Notes: generated by a model not told the origin, from the sequence alone. DNA of 64,000 nucleotides from JAEUQQ01 sp963697285 (GCA_963697285.1 CAVONI010000011.1:1550001-1614000); one strand, 5' to 3'. Positions 20,224 through 29,836 are shown, counted from the first letter of the stretch. Program-made: numbers and translations.

Positions 20224-21129
20224 CTACGAGGCTTTTGCGCGTCTGGCCTTCGCGGGTTTCTCGGCCGCCACCGGCTCGGCGGCGCGCGCCTCGGCGGTGG
20301 CCCTGGCCCGCTTGCCCTTCGGCAGCTCCGCCTTGGCCGCAGGCTTCTTGCCGGCGCTCACCGCGTCGAGGCTCCGGCGCAGTGCTTCCATCAGGTCGAC
20401 GACCTTCGTGGGCGCCTCGTCTGGCTGCGACACGACTTCCTCGCCAGCAATCTTCGCGTCGATGACCCGGCGCAGTTCGGCTTCGTAGTCGTCGCGGAAG
20501 TCCTTCAGGTCGAGGTCGGAGTGGAACGTCTCGATCACCTGCCTGGCCAGCTGCGCCTCGGCCGGCTTGATGGTCGCCGGCACGCGGTCGAGTTCCTCGA
20601 TCTGCGACATCGCGCGGATCTCGCTCGCCTGCCGCAGGGTGTACATCACCAGTCCGTTGTCGCGCGGCTGCACCGCGACCAGGTACTCGCGGCCGTAGAG
20701 CGCCACCTTGCCGATGCCGACCTTGTCCTTCATCCCGTCGCGCATGACCGCAAACGCGCTCGCCGCGACGTCGCCGTCGGGCGCGAGGTAATAGGGTCGC
20801 TCGAAGTAGATCGGATCGAGCTGGCCCGCGTCGGCGAATTGCACCAGGTCGATGACACGCGTCGAGGGCGGCGTGACCTTCGCGAGGTCCTCGTCACTCA
20901 CCACGACGTAGCGCCCCTTCGCGAACTCGTAGCCCTTGACGATCTCGCTGCTGGCCACTTCGCGGTCGCAGTGCGGGCACCACTTCTTCTGCTTGATCCG
21001 CGTCTGGCACTCGTCGTGGAGCTGGTTGAAGCTGATGCTCGACGCCGAGTCGGTCGCCGGAAACACCCTCACCGGGATGTTGACGAGGCTGATCTTCAGG
21101 TGGCCTTTCCAGGTGGGACGCGCAGCCAT
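20224..21129 (-). CDS. ku: Ku protein, non-homologous end joining
   Basis: 301 residues. Bacterial Ku core: RPTWKGHLKISLVNIPVRVF at the start, a CxxC pair in KKWCPHCDREV, KGYEFAKGRYVVVSDEDL, and IYFERPYYLAPDG. The C-terminal tail (~250-301) is Lys/Ala-rich (KKPAAKAELPKGKRARA), a DNA-binding extension seen in many bacterial Ku proteins. Ku homodimers bind broken ends and recruit LigD, which is encoded divergently 107 bp away. The TAG stop lies in a CGGCCCCTAC sequence, part of the GTAGGGGCC repeat family. Confidence 0.96.
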   Translation of the reverse strand: MAARPTWKGHLKISLVNIPVRVFPATDSASSISFNQLHDECQTRIKQKKWCPHCDREVASSEIVKGYEFAKGRYVVVSDEDLAKVTPPSTRVIDLVQFADAGQLDPIYFERPYYLAPDGDVAASAFAVMRDGMKDKVGIGKVALYGREYLVAVQPRDNGLVMYTLRQASEIRAMSQIEELDRVPATIKPAEAQLARQVIETFHSDLDLKDFRDDYEAELRRVIDAKIAGEEVVSQPDEAPTKVVDLMEALRRSLDAVSAGKKPAAKAELPKGKRARATAEARAAEPVAAEKPAKARRAKAS

Positions 21130-21236
21130 GGGAACCCTCGTGAGTCGGGCGCGACACGGCCAGACGCCGCGCCGATGGTTGATGAGAATCGTGACGTCCA
21201 GTGTATCGGACGAACGGGGATCGCCGTTTACGTAAA

Positions 21237-23379
21237 ATGACCGCTACCGTGCCGCCACGCCCGAGTGCACTGCCCCGCTGGACCACCGATCCGACGACGC
21301 TGCGCCCGATGCTCGCCTCGCAGGACCCCGGCCATCACGACCGCCTGCTCGCGTCGCCGGCCAGGATCTTCGAGCGCAAGCACGACGGCATCCGCGCGCT
21401 GGTGCTGGTCGAACCGGCACATCCGCTGGCGCGGGTGGTGATCTGGTCGCGCAACGGGCGCGACAAGTCGGCGCAGTTTCCCGACGTGGTGCGCACCCTG
21501 CAGCAGTTCGGCGCGCGCATCGCGGCGCCGGTCATCCTCGACGGCGAAATCGTGGCGCTCGGCACGCGCGGCGAACCGGTCTCGTTCACCTACCTCGGCG
21601 GCCGCCTCCATCTCACCGGTGCCCAGGCCATCGAGCAGCGGGCGACGACCACCCCGGCGGCGTTCATCGTCTTCGACATCCTCCGGGATGGAGGCGACGA
21701 CGTGCGCGGGTTGTCGCTGGCCGATCGGAAGGCGCGGCTCGAGCGCCTCGTCGGCACCAACGCGAACGAGCGCTTCCGCCTCAGCGACTACGTGGGCGGC
21801 GGCGATGGGCAGCGCCTCTACGAGCGAGCGGTGCGCGAACAGTGGGAGGGGCTGATCGCCAAGGACGCCGCCTCGCGGTACGACACCGGCAAGCGTTCGC
21901 CGGCGTGGATCAAGATCAAGCTCCCGCGCGAGGCGAGCTTCATCATCGGCGGCTGGACCGACCCGCGCGACGCGCGGCAGCACTTCGGCGCCCTGCTCGT
22001 CGGCGAGTACGAGGGCGAGGGTGCCCGGCGGCTGCTGCGTGTACTTCGGATCGGTCGGCACCGGCTTCAGCGACGCCGAACTCGCGCGCCTCGCTGCCCT
22101 GCTGCGCGAGCGCGCCGTGAACACGTCTCCGTTCACGCCCGCGCCCAAGCCACCCGAGCGGCCACACTGGGTGCAGCCCGAGCTGCGGGCACGCGTCAAG
22201 TTCACCGAGGTGACCAAGGACGGCATGCTGCGCCATCCCGTCTACCTGGGACTCGAGGAGCAGCAGCCACCGGGGGTAGGTGGATCCGCTCCGCAGGGCG
22301 CCCCGCCGGGTCGTGCCGCACCAGGCCGGAAACTGCCATCCGGACCGAAAGCGCCGCCGAAGACCGGATCGACGAAGAGCAGGGCAGGTTCACCGCCCGA
22401 CGTCGCGTCTGCCCCGCTCGATCTCGTCTGCCAGCAACTGGAACTCCTCGAGAGCGCGCGACGTGACGGCCGCATCGCGCTTCCCGGGGGCGGAGCCCTC
22501 GACGTCACGAACCTTGCCAAGGTCTTCTGGCCGACGCAGCAGTTCACGAAGGGCGACCTGCTCCGTTACTACGCACGCGTGTCGCCGCTGATCCTGCCCG
22601 CGGTGGCCGACCGTCCGCTGGTGATGAAGCGGTATCCCAACGGCGTGAGCGGCAAGGCGTTCTACCAGCACCGCGCGCCCGACGATCCGCCGGCGACGTT
22701 GCGTGTCGCCATCGCGGATGGCGACGAGGAACGCGTGCCGCGCATCATCGGCGGGTCACTGCTGGCGCTGCTCTACATGACGCAGCTCGCGTCAATCTCG
22801 CAGGATCCGTGGTTCTCGACGATCGAGGCGCCGCACGTCGCGCGCGAGGCCGCGCTCGACCTCGACCCGATGCCTGGCGTGCCGTTCTCGCAGGTGCGCG
22901 ACGTGGCGCGGGCGATCCGCGACGTGCTCGAGGCGCTCGACATCCCGGCGTGCGCCAAGACGTCGGGATCCTCAGGGCTCCACATCTACGTCCCGCTGGC
23001 CGACGGCACGTCCTACGAGGCCGGCCAGACCTTCTGCAAGATCATCGCAACCGTGGTCGCGACCCAGTATCCCAGGGTCGCCACCGTCGAGCGCAAGGTC
23101 GGCGCGCGCGGACGGACCGTCTACATCGACTACCTGCAGAACATCGAGGGCAAGACCCTGGCGACCGCGTACGCGGTGCGCGCGAATGACTTCGCGGGTG
23201 TCTCGACGCCGCTGCGGTGGGACGAACTCGACTCGGCCGACCTGCACCCCGAGGAGTTCACGCTGGCGACCGCGGAAGGGCGGTTTGCGGAGGTCGGTGA
23301 CTTGTGGGCACCGATCTCAGCGGGGCCGCGACTGGATTTGCGCGAGGCGCTGGAGCGAATGGGGAGGTTGGTGGGGTGA
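21237..23379 (+). CDS. ligD: ATP-dependent DNA ligase LigD (ligase-polymerase), one single-base insertion
   Basis: Two-domain NHEJ enzyme in LIG-POL order. The ligase core has the nucleotidyl-transfer motif ERKHDGIR (Lys48), then APVILDGEIVAL, EGLIAKDAASRYDTGKR and WIKIKLPREASFIIGGWT. The reading frame breaks near 22038 within ARRLLR; dropping one base continues as YFGSVGTGFSD, a conserved LigD segment, then ARVKFTEVTKDGMLRHP. A low-complexity linker leads to the primase-polymerase domain (VTNLAKVFWPTQQFTKGDLL, VMKRYPNGVSGKAFYQHRAP, DLDPMPGVPFSQVR, SGSSGLHIYVPL). Corrected length 713 residues. No 3'-phosphoesterase domain is present. Start chosen at 21237 (MTATVPP). Confidence 0.9.
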
Positions 23380-23514
23380 GGGGGTCCTAGTGACTCGTAT
23401 CGCCTGCGCGTTGCGAGGCGAAAACCGCCCGGACGGCGACTTTTCACAGCCGTCAGCGGTGACTTCCTGGAGCAGTGAGCGCGATGGACACAGTGCAGAC
23501 GACGAGTTCCGCAA

Positions 23515-23528
23515 GGCGCGTTACTTGC
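23515..23528 (+). promoter_or_regulatory. sigma-54-like -24/-12 promoter (GGCGCGTTACTTGC)
   Basis: GG-N10-GC with TTGC at -12, 85 nt upstream of the first PEP-CTERM start. Six other genes of the array have the same arrangement. Confidence 0.6.
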
Positions 23529-23612
23529 TGAGTATGTCTCTTGCGCCCGCGACACAACAGGGGCGTGAATCGTTATCGGCAGGCATCCTGCGGTCCCAAT
23601 AGGAGTCACGGC

Positions 23613-24458
23613 ATGAGGATTCGTAAGCTGGTCTACGCCACCGCGGTGGCGTCACTTCTCACCATCGGCGCGGCGACGACACAGGCCGCGCCCGTTGTCC
23701 TGACCGGCAACCCAGCGACCGATGGGTGGACGTTCGTCGGCAACTCTGTGGGGAATGCCCCTGTCATCTGGGCGCGCGACAATGGCGCACCGCGTGTCAA
23801 CTACGACGTCTACCGCAAGACGTTCACGCTCGGCGCTGGCGATACGTTCAGCACGCCCGGGGCCTTCGCGGGCAGTGCGGGAGGGGCGCTCGTCGGCGGG
23901 TCGTGGGCGGTGGGCGACCTGATCATCGGGATTGGCGTGACGTCGCTGGCCGACTTGAGTTCGGCGACATTCAAGGTCGACCTTGCGGGCACCGGGACGT
24001 GGACCGCTGCGCCGTCTGTGGGCGCTGCGGGCGGAATCGCGTCGTTCTCGGGAGGCGGACCCGGCTCGTTCCAGAGCCAGATGCTGCAGGCCATCGCCAA
24101 CGGTCAGTACGCGCCACAGGCCAACCAGTACAAGAATCTCGCTGGCACGACCTTCCCCGCCGGAACGACCGACTTCAAGCCAGCCATGAGAGGGTGGGCG
24201 TTGGTCGACGGGGCCGACCCGAACGCCTATACGTTCAACGAGCTGCAGTGGCTGGTCAACTACAGCGAGATGGTTCGCCTGGGCATGCCGGTGCCGCCCA
24301 TCGGTGCATCATCGAAGATCGTTGTCGGGATGAACGCGACGGACGTGGCATTCGCGGCAGATCTTCGGCCCGCGGGGCCGGTTCCGGAACCTGGGACCCT
24401 GGCGTTGCTCGCACTCGGCCTGCTGGCCGGCGCCCGTCGCCTTCGTCACCTCGCCTAG
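23613..24458 (+). CDS. PEP-CTERM sorting domain protein 1
   Basis: 281 residues. The ATG at 23613 follows AGGAGTCACGGC. Signal peptide (RKLVYATAVASLLTIGAATT, cleavage near TQA-AP), then a ~220-residue Gly/Ala/Ser-rich mature domain without recognised fold, and a C-terminal sorting signal: VPEPGTLALLALGLLAG followed by ARRLRHLA. PEP-CTERM proteins are processed by an exosortase at the inner membrane and reach the surface or EPS matrix. No exosortase is in this window. It is the first of eight such genes. The mature region shows no clear similarity to its neighbours. Confidence 0.9.
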   Translation: MRIRKLVYATAVASLLTIGAATTQAAPVVLTGNPATDGWTFVGNSVGNAPVIWARDNGAPRVNYDVYRKTFTLGAGDTFSTPGAFAGSAGGALVGGSWAVGDLIIGIGVTSLADLSSATFKVDLAGTGTWTAAPSVGAAGGIASFSGGGPGSFQSQMLQAIANGQYAPQANQYKNLAGTTFPAGTTDFKPAMRGWALVDGADPNAYTFNELQWLVNYSEMVRLGMPVPPIGASSKIVVGMNATDVAFAADLRPAGPVPEPGTLALLALGLLAGARRLRHLA

Positions 24459-24486
24459 ACGCCGACCTGGACGCCTCGTGTGACTG

Positions 24487-24520
24487 AAAGGGCCGCCGAA
24501 CATCATGTTCGGCGGCCTTT
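24487..24520 (+). terminator. terminator hairpin of PEP-CTERM gene 1
   Basis: AAAGGGCCGCCGAACAT pairs with ATGTTCGGCGGCCTTT with one bulged base, ending in TTT. It starts 29 nt after the stop codon. Confidence 0.8.
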
Positions 24521-24808
24521 CCTGTCTGCGCGGCCAGGGCAGCTGTGTCGGGTCGGCCCTTCGTGTGTATTCGAGGCGCGAGTGTCCGAGGACCGGCGGC
24601 AGCCGCGCGTTGCGAGGGTGCCAGGTGGATCTAGGCCCGTGGTCGCCGACGACGGGAGCGACACTGCTCTCCTCGGCCGGTCGGTGGGGTGTTGGCGTCG
24701 TTGAAGTCACTGTGTGACGAGATATTTATCTTCTTTTTTGACCAAGAGTCGGCACCATTTTGCTGCATTCTGGCCTGCATTACATAGACACCTTTCAAGG
24801 CGACTTTC

Positions 24809-24822
24809 GGCGCGCATATTGC
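24809..24822 (+). promoter_or_regulatory. sigma-54-like promoter (GGCGCGCATATTGC)
   Basis: GG-N10-GC with TTGC, preceded by CGACTTTC. The distance to the start codon is 85 nt, the same as for PEP-CTERM gene 1. Confidence 0.65.
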
Positions 24823-24906
24823 AGAGACGAACCTCGTCCTTCCCCGCGGCATCGTCTCGCTGCGCGGGGCCACACCCTCGGGTTTTCAGCCTCAAGAGGA
24901 GTCCCC

Positions 24907-25674
24907 ATGTTGCACCGCAAGGTTGCCTATGTCGGCATCGCCGCCGCAATGCTCTGCTCCGCGCAGTCGGCATCGGCCGCATTCATCAGCTACATCATTC
25001 GCAGCACCCCCACGATTCAGACGAACAATGTCTACACGCCGGGAGCCACGGAGTTCATCATCTCGGCAGGCGGACAGAAGGCGGGGTTGGGCAGTTCTGA
25101 CGTCGATGGGGCGACCCTCGGTAACCTGCTCGACGTGTCGGTCACCCGCCACGACGACCGCACGCGGTTCGCGGCAGGAAGCGGGCCCTACGTGGCCCCG
25201 TATCTCAACCTCTGGATCACGGACGGGACCAATTTCGCGGTCGTCGCCAACGAGCCGTCGGACGGCGCCTTTCAGCCCCTGTACAGCAACGGCTACAGCC
25301 TGAGCTTCGCAGACCTGTCCAACAAGGTCGCCAAAATCTACGAGAACAGCAACAAGACCTGGCTGCCAAACAACGGCGTGGGACTGACGTTCGCCGACCT
25401 GGCGGCTTTCACCATCAAGGCCCCGACCGTCGCTCAGCTCACGGCAGGATGGGCGGGCCTGGGAACCGGCGCGCCCCGCCAGCTCGGCACCAACGTGGCG
25501 TACGGTGTCAACTGGGTGTTCGGCGACACGCTGTCGAACTATGTGTCCGGTGCCGAGGGCTACGTCGTGTCTGGTGCGTCGGTGACGGCGCGCGCCGTCC
25601 CGGAGCCGACCACGCTCGGCCTGCTCGCCCTTGGGCTCGTCGCGATCGGACGTCGCTTCCGTAACCGCGCATAA
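24907..25674 (+). CDS. PEP-CTERM sorting domain protein 2
   Basis: 255 residues. ATG at 24907 after AGAGGAGTCCCC. Signal peptide (VAYVGIAAAMLCSAQSASA) and mature domain with YLNLWITDGTNFAVVANEPS and LPNNGVGLTFADLAAFTIK, features shared with exported, non-enzymatic PEP-CTERM proteins. The C-terminal tail is VPEPTTLGLLALGLVAIG then RRFRNRA. No catalytic residues are recognised. A conserved GGGCCG hairpin lies 28 nt after the stop and a sigma-54-like promoter upstream, so it is probably its own transcription unit, co-regulated with the other members. Confidence 0.9.
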   Translation: MLHRKVAYVGIAAAMLCSAQSASAAFISYIIRSTPTIQTNNVYTPGATEFIISAGGQKAGLGSSDVDGATLGNLLDVSVTRHDDRTRFAAGSGPYVAPYLNLWITDGTNFAVVANEPSDGAFQPLYSNGYSLSFADLSNKVAKIYENSNKTWLPNNGVGLTFADLAAFTIKAPTVAQLTAGWAGLGTGAPRQLGTNVAYGVNWVFGDTLSNYVSGAEGYVVSGASVTARAVPEPTTLGLLALGLVAIGRRFRNRA

Positions 25675-25702
25675 GACCACTCGACGCACCGTGTGGACAC
25701 AG

Positions 25703-25735
25703 GAGGGCCGTCGGAGCTATCCGGCGGCCCTTTCT
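25703..25735 (+). terminator. terminator hairpin of PEP-CTERM gene 2
   Basis: GGGCCGTCGGAG / CCGGCGGCCC stem followed by TTTCTGT, 28 nt after the stop. Confidence 0.8.
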
Positions 25736-26028
25736 GTCGTGGCACCTCGACATCCGACGGCACGTCCTGCGTGGATGGGCAGGCCACCTTCGAGATCATC
25801 GCCACCGTGGTCCACGATCACCGGGGCCGCACGATCCAACCCGTGATGCGCTCGCGCGCAACCGGGCACTGCGGGAGGATGTCCCCATGGCTGCTGGATT
25901 TCCGGCACTCAGCGATAACATCAATAGTCGCCGCATTTGCGACCTTTAGTCTCACCAAGACAACGCTGCCTGGCAGAAATGCTCGTCGAAACAACGATGG
26001 ACACGTGTCAGCCAAGAGGGCGACTTCT

Positions 26029-26042
26029 GGTGCATGAGTTGC
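26029..26042 (+). promoter_or_regulatory. sigma-54-like promoter (GGTGCATGAGTTGC)
   Basis: GG-N10-GC with TTGC; the 8 nt before the GG are CGACTTCT, shared with the promoter at 30008. It lies 92 nt before the start codon. Confidence 0.6.
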
Positions 26043-26133
26043 ACTCATGTGACCTGCGACCGCGCCGGAAAGTCGTCGGCATCAAGCCGGGGGCTTCGAA
26101 CGCGACGGGTGAATTGCACTGGAGGACGGTCCG

Positions 26134-26811
26134 ATGAAGAAGCTCGTGCTCGTGCTTGGTCTCGTGACACTCTGCGCGGCATCCGCGGCGCAGGCAGCGA
26201 CGTTCGAACTGTTCTACAACGCGACGCCGTCCAACACCGGTCCGACCGGCAACACCGTGCTGCGTTTGAGTTCACCGAACGCGGGGGTCGATCCGTACGG
26301 CTACCTCCGCTACAAGCCCACGACCCCGTTCGCGCTCAACCTGCTGAATACCCTGAGCGCGGACTTCAACATGGTGCAGGGGCCCTTTGCCGGCGGATCA
26401 CCGAGGTTTGATATCGGGCTGGACTTCGATAACGACGGCGACTTCGACTGGACCGGCGGCGACCGCCTCCTGATGGCCAACTGGGGAACGCAGCCGTGGG
26501 GTGGCGGAGCGCCGGTGGGCTGGAGCAGCACGGGGAACTTCATGGACCCCCTGCAGGGCATCACGTTCTTCGATGGCAATACGCAGTACACGGTCGCGGC
26601 CCTCAAGGCGATGTTCGGCACGCTGAACGTGATGCGGGCGTACGTCAGCCTCGACAGCGGGTGGACCGGCAACACGCAGATCCTCGACGTCGACAACTTC
26701 AGGATCAACGGCGATTCCTACAGCCTGACGCCTGTTCCGGAACCCACCGTCCTCGGCCTGCTCGGCCTTGGCCTGGTCGCCATCGCACGTCGCGTCCGCA
26801 CTCGGGCATAG
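26134..26811 (+). CDS. PEP-CTERM sorting domain protein 3
   Basis: 225 residues. Signal peptide KKLVLVLGLVTLCAASAAQA. The mature part contains an Asp-rich loop, FDIGLDFDNDGDFDWTGGD, which looks like a calcium-binding repeat (DxDNDGDxD). Later segments are YVSLDSGWTGNTQILDVDN. The tail VPEPTVLGLLGLGLVAIARR ends RVRTRA. The Ca-loop suggests an extracellular structural or binding role; no enzyme family is recognised. Promoter-like site 92 nt upstream and conserved terminator hairpin downstream, as for the neighbours. Confidence 0.9.
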   Translation: MKKLVLVLGLVTLCAASAAQAATFELFYNATPSNTGPTGNTVLRLSSPNAGVDPYGYLRYKPTTPFALNLLNTLSADFNMVQGPFAGGSPRFDIGLDFDNDGDFDWTGGDRLLMANWGTQPWGGGAPVGWSSTGNFMDPLQGITFFDGNTQYTVAALKAMFGTLNVMRAYVSLDSGWTGNTQILDVDNFRINGDSYSLTPVPEPTVLGLLGLGLVAIARRVRTRA

Positions 26812-26841
26812 CATCCACGCACGTGCGTCGTGACGGGCTGC

Positions 26842-26875
26842 AAGGGCCGCCGGGGATCAGACCGGCGGCCCTTCG
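26842..26875 (+). terminator. terminator hairpin of PEP-CTERM gene 3
   Basis: AAGGGCCGCCGG / CCGGCGGCCCTT perfect stem, loop GGATCAGA. Confidence 0.8.
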
Positions 26876-27031
26876 TTCGTCTGGTGCACCACGTGGCGTT
26901 GCTCCCCTTGCGTCGCGCCCCCCATCTGCCGCATCCTAGTGCGGTTCTGACACACGGCGTTCGGTCCCTGCCCTGCTCCCCGCAGACTCAGCTGGTGTCA
27001 CATGCTCAACCCGCCTGAGATGGAGATACCC

Positions 27032-27700
27032 ATGACGCTGCGTCGCCTTGCCGCCGCCACGATGTCTGCGGCGGCCATCGTGCTCACGACTGCCGGACCG
27101 TCGCACGCCGCGCTGATCCCGTTCCCAACCGCCGACTTCGGCGGAACGGGCATTCCCACCGACCGGGTCGCCGTGTTCGAGGACAACGGCGTCACGCTGG
27201 CGCTCACGGCGTATGCTGCTTGTGAGAGCGCCAGTTCGACCTGCGGCCCCGTCGTCGCAGACGACGGGATCGACACCTTCTTCGCGCAGCCGGGCACGCC
27301 ATTTCCGATCGCGACGAGCCACGCCGGCTGGAGCGTCGGCTTCTATGCGGCCGCTGATCCCGTCACCAATCTCCTGTGGGAACTGACGGTCAGCGGGCCG
27401 GGGGGCCTGTCGTTCACGACTGGCCTGCAGGGGCTTGGTGCCGCCGCGCAAGACAACCTGAACATCGGGATGGGGATCGTCGGCGGCGATGCCAATCTGA
27501 CCGGGCTCTACACCATCACGCTCCGAGCGTCGCGCCCGACGATAAGCGACATTACGGTGGATTCTGTCGTCGACGCCCCAGCCAACCTCCAGATCCCGGT
27601 TGGGCAGTCGACGATCTACGTCAACGTCGTTCCCGAACCTGGCACCCTCGCCCTGCTGGCCCTCGGTCTCGGCATCGCTGGCGTCTCACGTCGCCGCTGA
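27032..27700 (+). CDS. PEP-CTERM sorting domain protein 4
   Basis: 222 residues from the ATG at 27032 (MTLRRLAAATMSAAA). Signal peptide ends near SHA-AL. The mature sequence begins LIPFPTADFGGTGIPTDRVA and includes SGPGGLSFTTGLQGLG and NIGMGIVGGDANLTGLYTI, clearly paralogous to the next gene (PEP-CTERM 5) over its whole length, so the two come from a tandem duplication. The tail VPEPGTLALLALGLGIAG ends SRRR. Unlike its neighbours it lacks both a TTGC -12 promoter (only a weak GG-N10-GC, GGTCCCTGCCCTGC at 26963) and the shared GGGCCGCC terminator. Confidence 0.88.
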   Translation: MTLRRLAAATMSAAAIVLTTAGPSHAALIPFPTADFGGTGIPTDRVAVFEDNGVTLALTAYAACESASSTCGPVVADDGIDTFFAQPGTPFPIATSHAGWSVGFYAAADPVTNLLWELTVSGPGGLSFTTGLQGLGAAAQDNLNIGMGIVGGDANLTGLYTITLRASRPTISDITVDSVVDAPANLQIPVGQSTIYVNVVPEPGTLALLALGLGIAGVSRRR

Positions 27701-27923
27701 GGTTGGAAGCGCCCGCGTTTCGACGCTCACGTCGGGAACGGGGCATGTGCCCGCCCAGGAGGCTCGACACCCGAGCCCCGCTCTCGATCCGACGCCGCTG
27801 CGGCCACCAGTGGCTGGGCCAGACGGCTGAAAAGACATTCCACAAGGCGACTATTGTTTCGAGATCTGGCCAAATATTTGACCACTTCAGAGTGACAGGC
27901 CTTTATTTGCTGGAGTATTGATA

Positions 27924-27937
27924 GGCGCACAATTTGC
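27924..27937 (+). promoter_or_regulatory. sigma-54-like promoter (GGCGCACAATTTGC)
   Basis: GG-N10-GC with TTTGCA at -12, 60 nt before the start of PEP-CTERM gene 5. Confidence 0.65.
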
Positions 27938-27996
27938 AGAACGCGAAGCGCCAGTCAGATAGGTCTTTGTCAGTACATTACTCCGAAGGGGACAAC

Positions 27997-28653
27997 ATGA
28001 AGCTTCGTCAGGTAGTCAGCAGCGCGGCAGCAGCCGCCATCCTCACCATCGCGGCGGCCGGTTCGGCGCAGGCGGCACTGATCTCGTTTCCGGCAGCGAC
28101 CTGGGGCGGCACCGGCATTCCCAACGACAAGGTCGCCGTGTTCACGGGCGGCGGCGTGACCCTCGCCCTCACCGCGCACGCGCGTTGCCAGACGGTCGCT
28201 CCCGACCCCCAGGTCTGCGGACCGGCTCTGACTGACAACGGCGTGGATACGTTCTACGCGCAGACGGGCAAGCCGTTCATCGCCAATCCCGCGACCCCGG
28301 GCGACGAGACGCAGTATGCGGGCTGGAGCTTCGGCTTCTACACCGCCTCGGCCGCCACCAACCCGGTCTACGGTTCGCTGACGGTCACTGGCCCCGGGCC
28401 GCTTGCGTTTACGACTGGAATCAACCCGCTGGGCCCGCTCTTTCAGGAGAGCTGGAACATCGGGATGGGCTTCATCAACGGCAACGCCGACCTGGCGGGC
28501 CTGTACACGATTTCGCTGACGGCGTTCAGCGATGCGAACGGCACGCAGCGCATCGGTGGCACCGCGATCAACGTCAACGTCCCCGAGCCGACGACGCTTG
28601 GCCTGCTCGGCCTGGCGCTGGTGGGCCTCGCGCGCCGCGCGCGCCGCGGCTAG
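27997..28653 (+). CDS. PEP-CTERM sorting domain protein 5
   Basis: 218 residues from the ATG at 27997 (MKLRQVVSSAAAAAIL; GAAGGGGAC ribosome site). Signal peptide to SAQA-AL. The mature region LISFPAATWGGTGIPNDKVA, YAGWSFGFYTAS and SWNIGMGFINGNADLAGLYT aligns with PEP-CTERM 4. Two Cys residues (HARCQ, QVCGP) match the Cys pair of the paralog and could form a disulfide. The tail VPEPTTLGLLGLALVGLA is here preceded by Asn, reading NVPEP, then RRARRG. It has a promoter-like site and conserved terminator. Confidence 0.9.
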   Translation: MKLRQVVSSAAAAAILTIAAAGSAQAALISFPAATWGGTGIPNDKVAVFTGGGVTLALTAHARCQTVAPDPQVCGPALTDNGVDTFYAQTGKPFIANPATPGDETQYAGWSFGFYTASAATNPVYGSLTVTGPGPLAFTTGINPLGPLFQESWNIGMGFINGNADLAGLYTISLTAFSDANGTQRIGGTAINVNVPEPTTLGLLGLALVGLARRARRG

Positions 28654-28702
28654 ACCGTTCACGCGCGGCGGTGTTACCGCTGCGCCGGCACACGTGCTCG
28701 AA

Positions 28703-28736
28703 CAGGGCCGCCGAGTCGAACCGGCGGCCCTCTTTG
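28703..28736 (+). terminator. terminator hairpin of PEP-CTERM gene 5
   Basis: AGGGCCGCCG / CGGCGGCCCT stem followed by CTTTGT. Confidence 0.8.
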
Positions 28737-28853
28737 TCATTCCTGCAAGACGTGAAGTCGTGGCGGAATGGGTCTTTTGTCTGCCTGAATCATCGAGAAA
28801 TTGGCATTTCCGCTAAACGCGCTTCCATATCACTGCGCCTATCGACTGGTATC

Positions 28854-28867
28854 GGAATTGCTGTTGC
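28854..28867 (+). promoter_or_regulatory. sigma-54-like promoter candidate (GGAATTGCTGTTGC)
   Basis: GG-N10-GC with TTGC, 113 nt before the start. A second candidate, TGGCACTTTGATAAC at 28894, has a perfect -24 half but a poor -12 half. Confidence 0.45.
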
Positions 28868-28979
28868 CCACTCCCAGTCAGCCAAACACGGTCTGGCACT
28901 TTGATAACCACTCCACTGTTCCAACCGCTGCGCCATGCGGATGTCCCGTTCGGCGCTGCGCTCCTCGAAGGGACGTCAG

Positions 28980-29759
28980 ATGACCGCACGCCTGGTGAAG
29001 ACCTCATTCATTGCCGCCGCCATCCTCAGCATCAGCCAGCTCGCTCTTGCAGCCTCGATTACGCTCTATCCCAATGCCATCACGAACGTGACGGGTAACG
29101 CTGGCACGGCGGCGCCGGGCTTCGCCTCGGGCTCGTGGCAGGCCACCGCTCCTGCGGGCCAGAAGCAGGAACTCTACATTCCCACGGCGCAGTTGTTCGC
29201 CGGTCCCGTCACGATCAATGACATCGCCAGCGTCAGCTACTGGACGAACAAGCCGACGACAGCGGCAGACGTGGACTGGGCGTTCATCATGTACACGACC
29301 CCGACGGGCGCGGGCACCGGAGACAGCGCGAGCTGGTACCGGAGCCGGTTGAACTCAGAGCCGTACTTCACCAGCACCCCGCTCGTCCCGGCCAACACCT
29401 GGCACGAGTGGACGACTGGCGGCGCCAACCCCATGCGCTTCTTCGACGCGCCGCGTTCGGGAACGTTTGGCACCTACGTCGATCCGACGCTGGCCCTGCT
29501 GCAGGCTGGCCCCGTCACGTGGCAGAACGCCGTCTCGCACGACTACCGCAATGAAGCCATTTCGCTGTTCAGCATCCAGACGGGATCGGCCTGGGCATCT
29601 GGCTTCTCCGGACTCCTTGACGGCCTCACGATCACGCTGAAGACGGGCGAGACGGGCATCGTCAACTTCGAGGCGGCTCCCGCCGTTCCCGAGCCGGCGA
29701 CACTTGGCCTCCTCGGGCTCGGCCTGGTGGCCCTCGCGCGCCGCGTCCGTCGCGCCTAG
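28980..29759 (+). CDS. PEP-CTERM sorting domain protein 6
   Basis: 259 residues from the ATG at 28980 (MTARLVKTSFIAAAIL). Signal peptide ends LALA-AS. The mature domain has SVSYWTNKPTTAADVDWAFI and NTWHEWTTGGANPM, then LLDGLTITLKTGETGIVNF, a jelly-roll-like pattern also seen in PEP-CTERM protein 7, its paralog. The tail VPEPATLGLLGLGLVALARR ends RVRRA. The pattern resembles secreted lectin-like or laminin-G-like domains, but no family can be named from inspection. Confidence 0.9.
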   Translation: MTARLVKTSFIAAAILSISQLALAASITLYPNAITNVTGNAGTAAPGFASGSWQATAPAGQKQELYIPTAQLFAGPVTINDIASVSYWTNKPTTAADVDWAFIMYTTPTGAGTGDSASWYRSRLNSEPYFTSTPLVPANTWHEWTTGGANPMRFFDAPRSGTFGTYVDPTLALLQAGPVTWQNAVSHDYRNEAISLFSIQTGSAWASGFSGLLDGLTITLKTGETGIVNFEAAPAVPEPATLGLLGLGLVALARRVRRA

Positions 29760-29802
29760 GCATCAGCCGTACGGCGACCGATCCGGTCGTCATGAACACC
29801 GC

Positions 29803-29836
29803 AAGGGCCGCCGAGGACATCCGGCGGCCCTTGTTG
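29803..29836 (+). terminator. terminator hairpin of PEP-CTERM gene 6
   Basis: AAGGGCCGCCG / CGGCGGCCCTT stem around AGGACATC, then GTTG. Confidence 0.8.
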
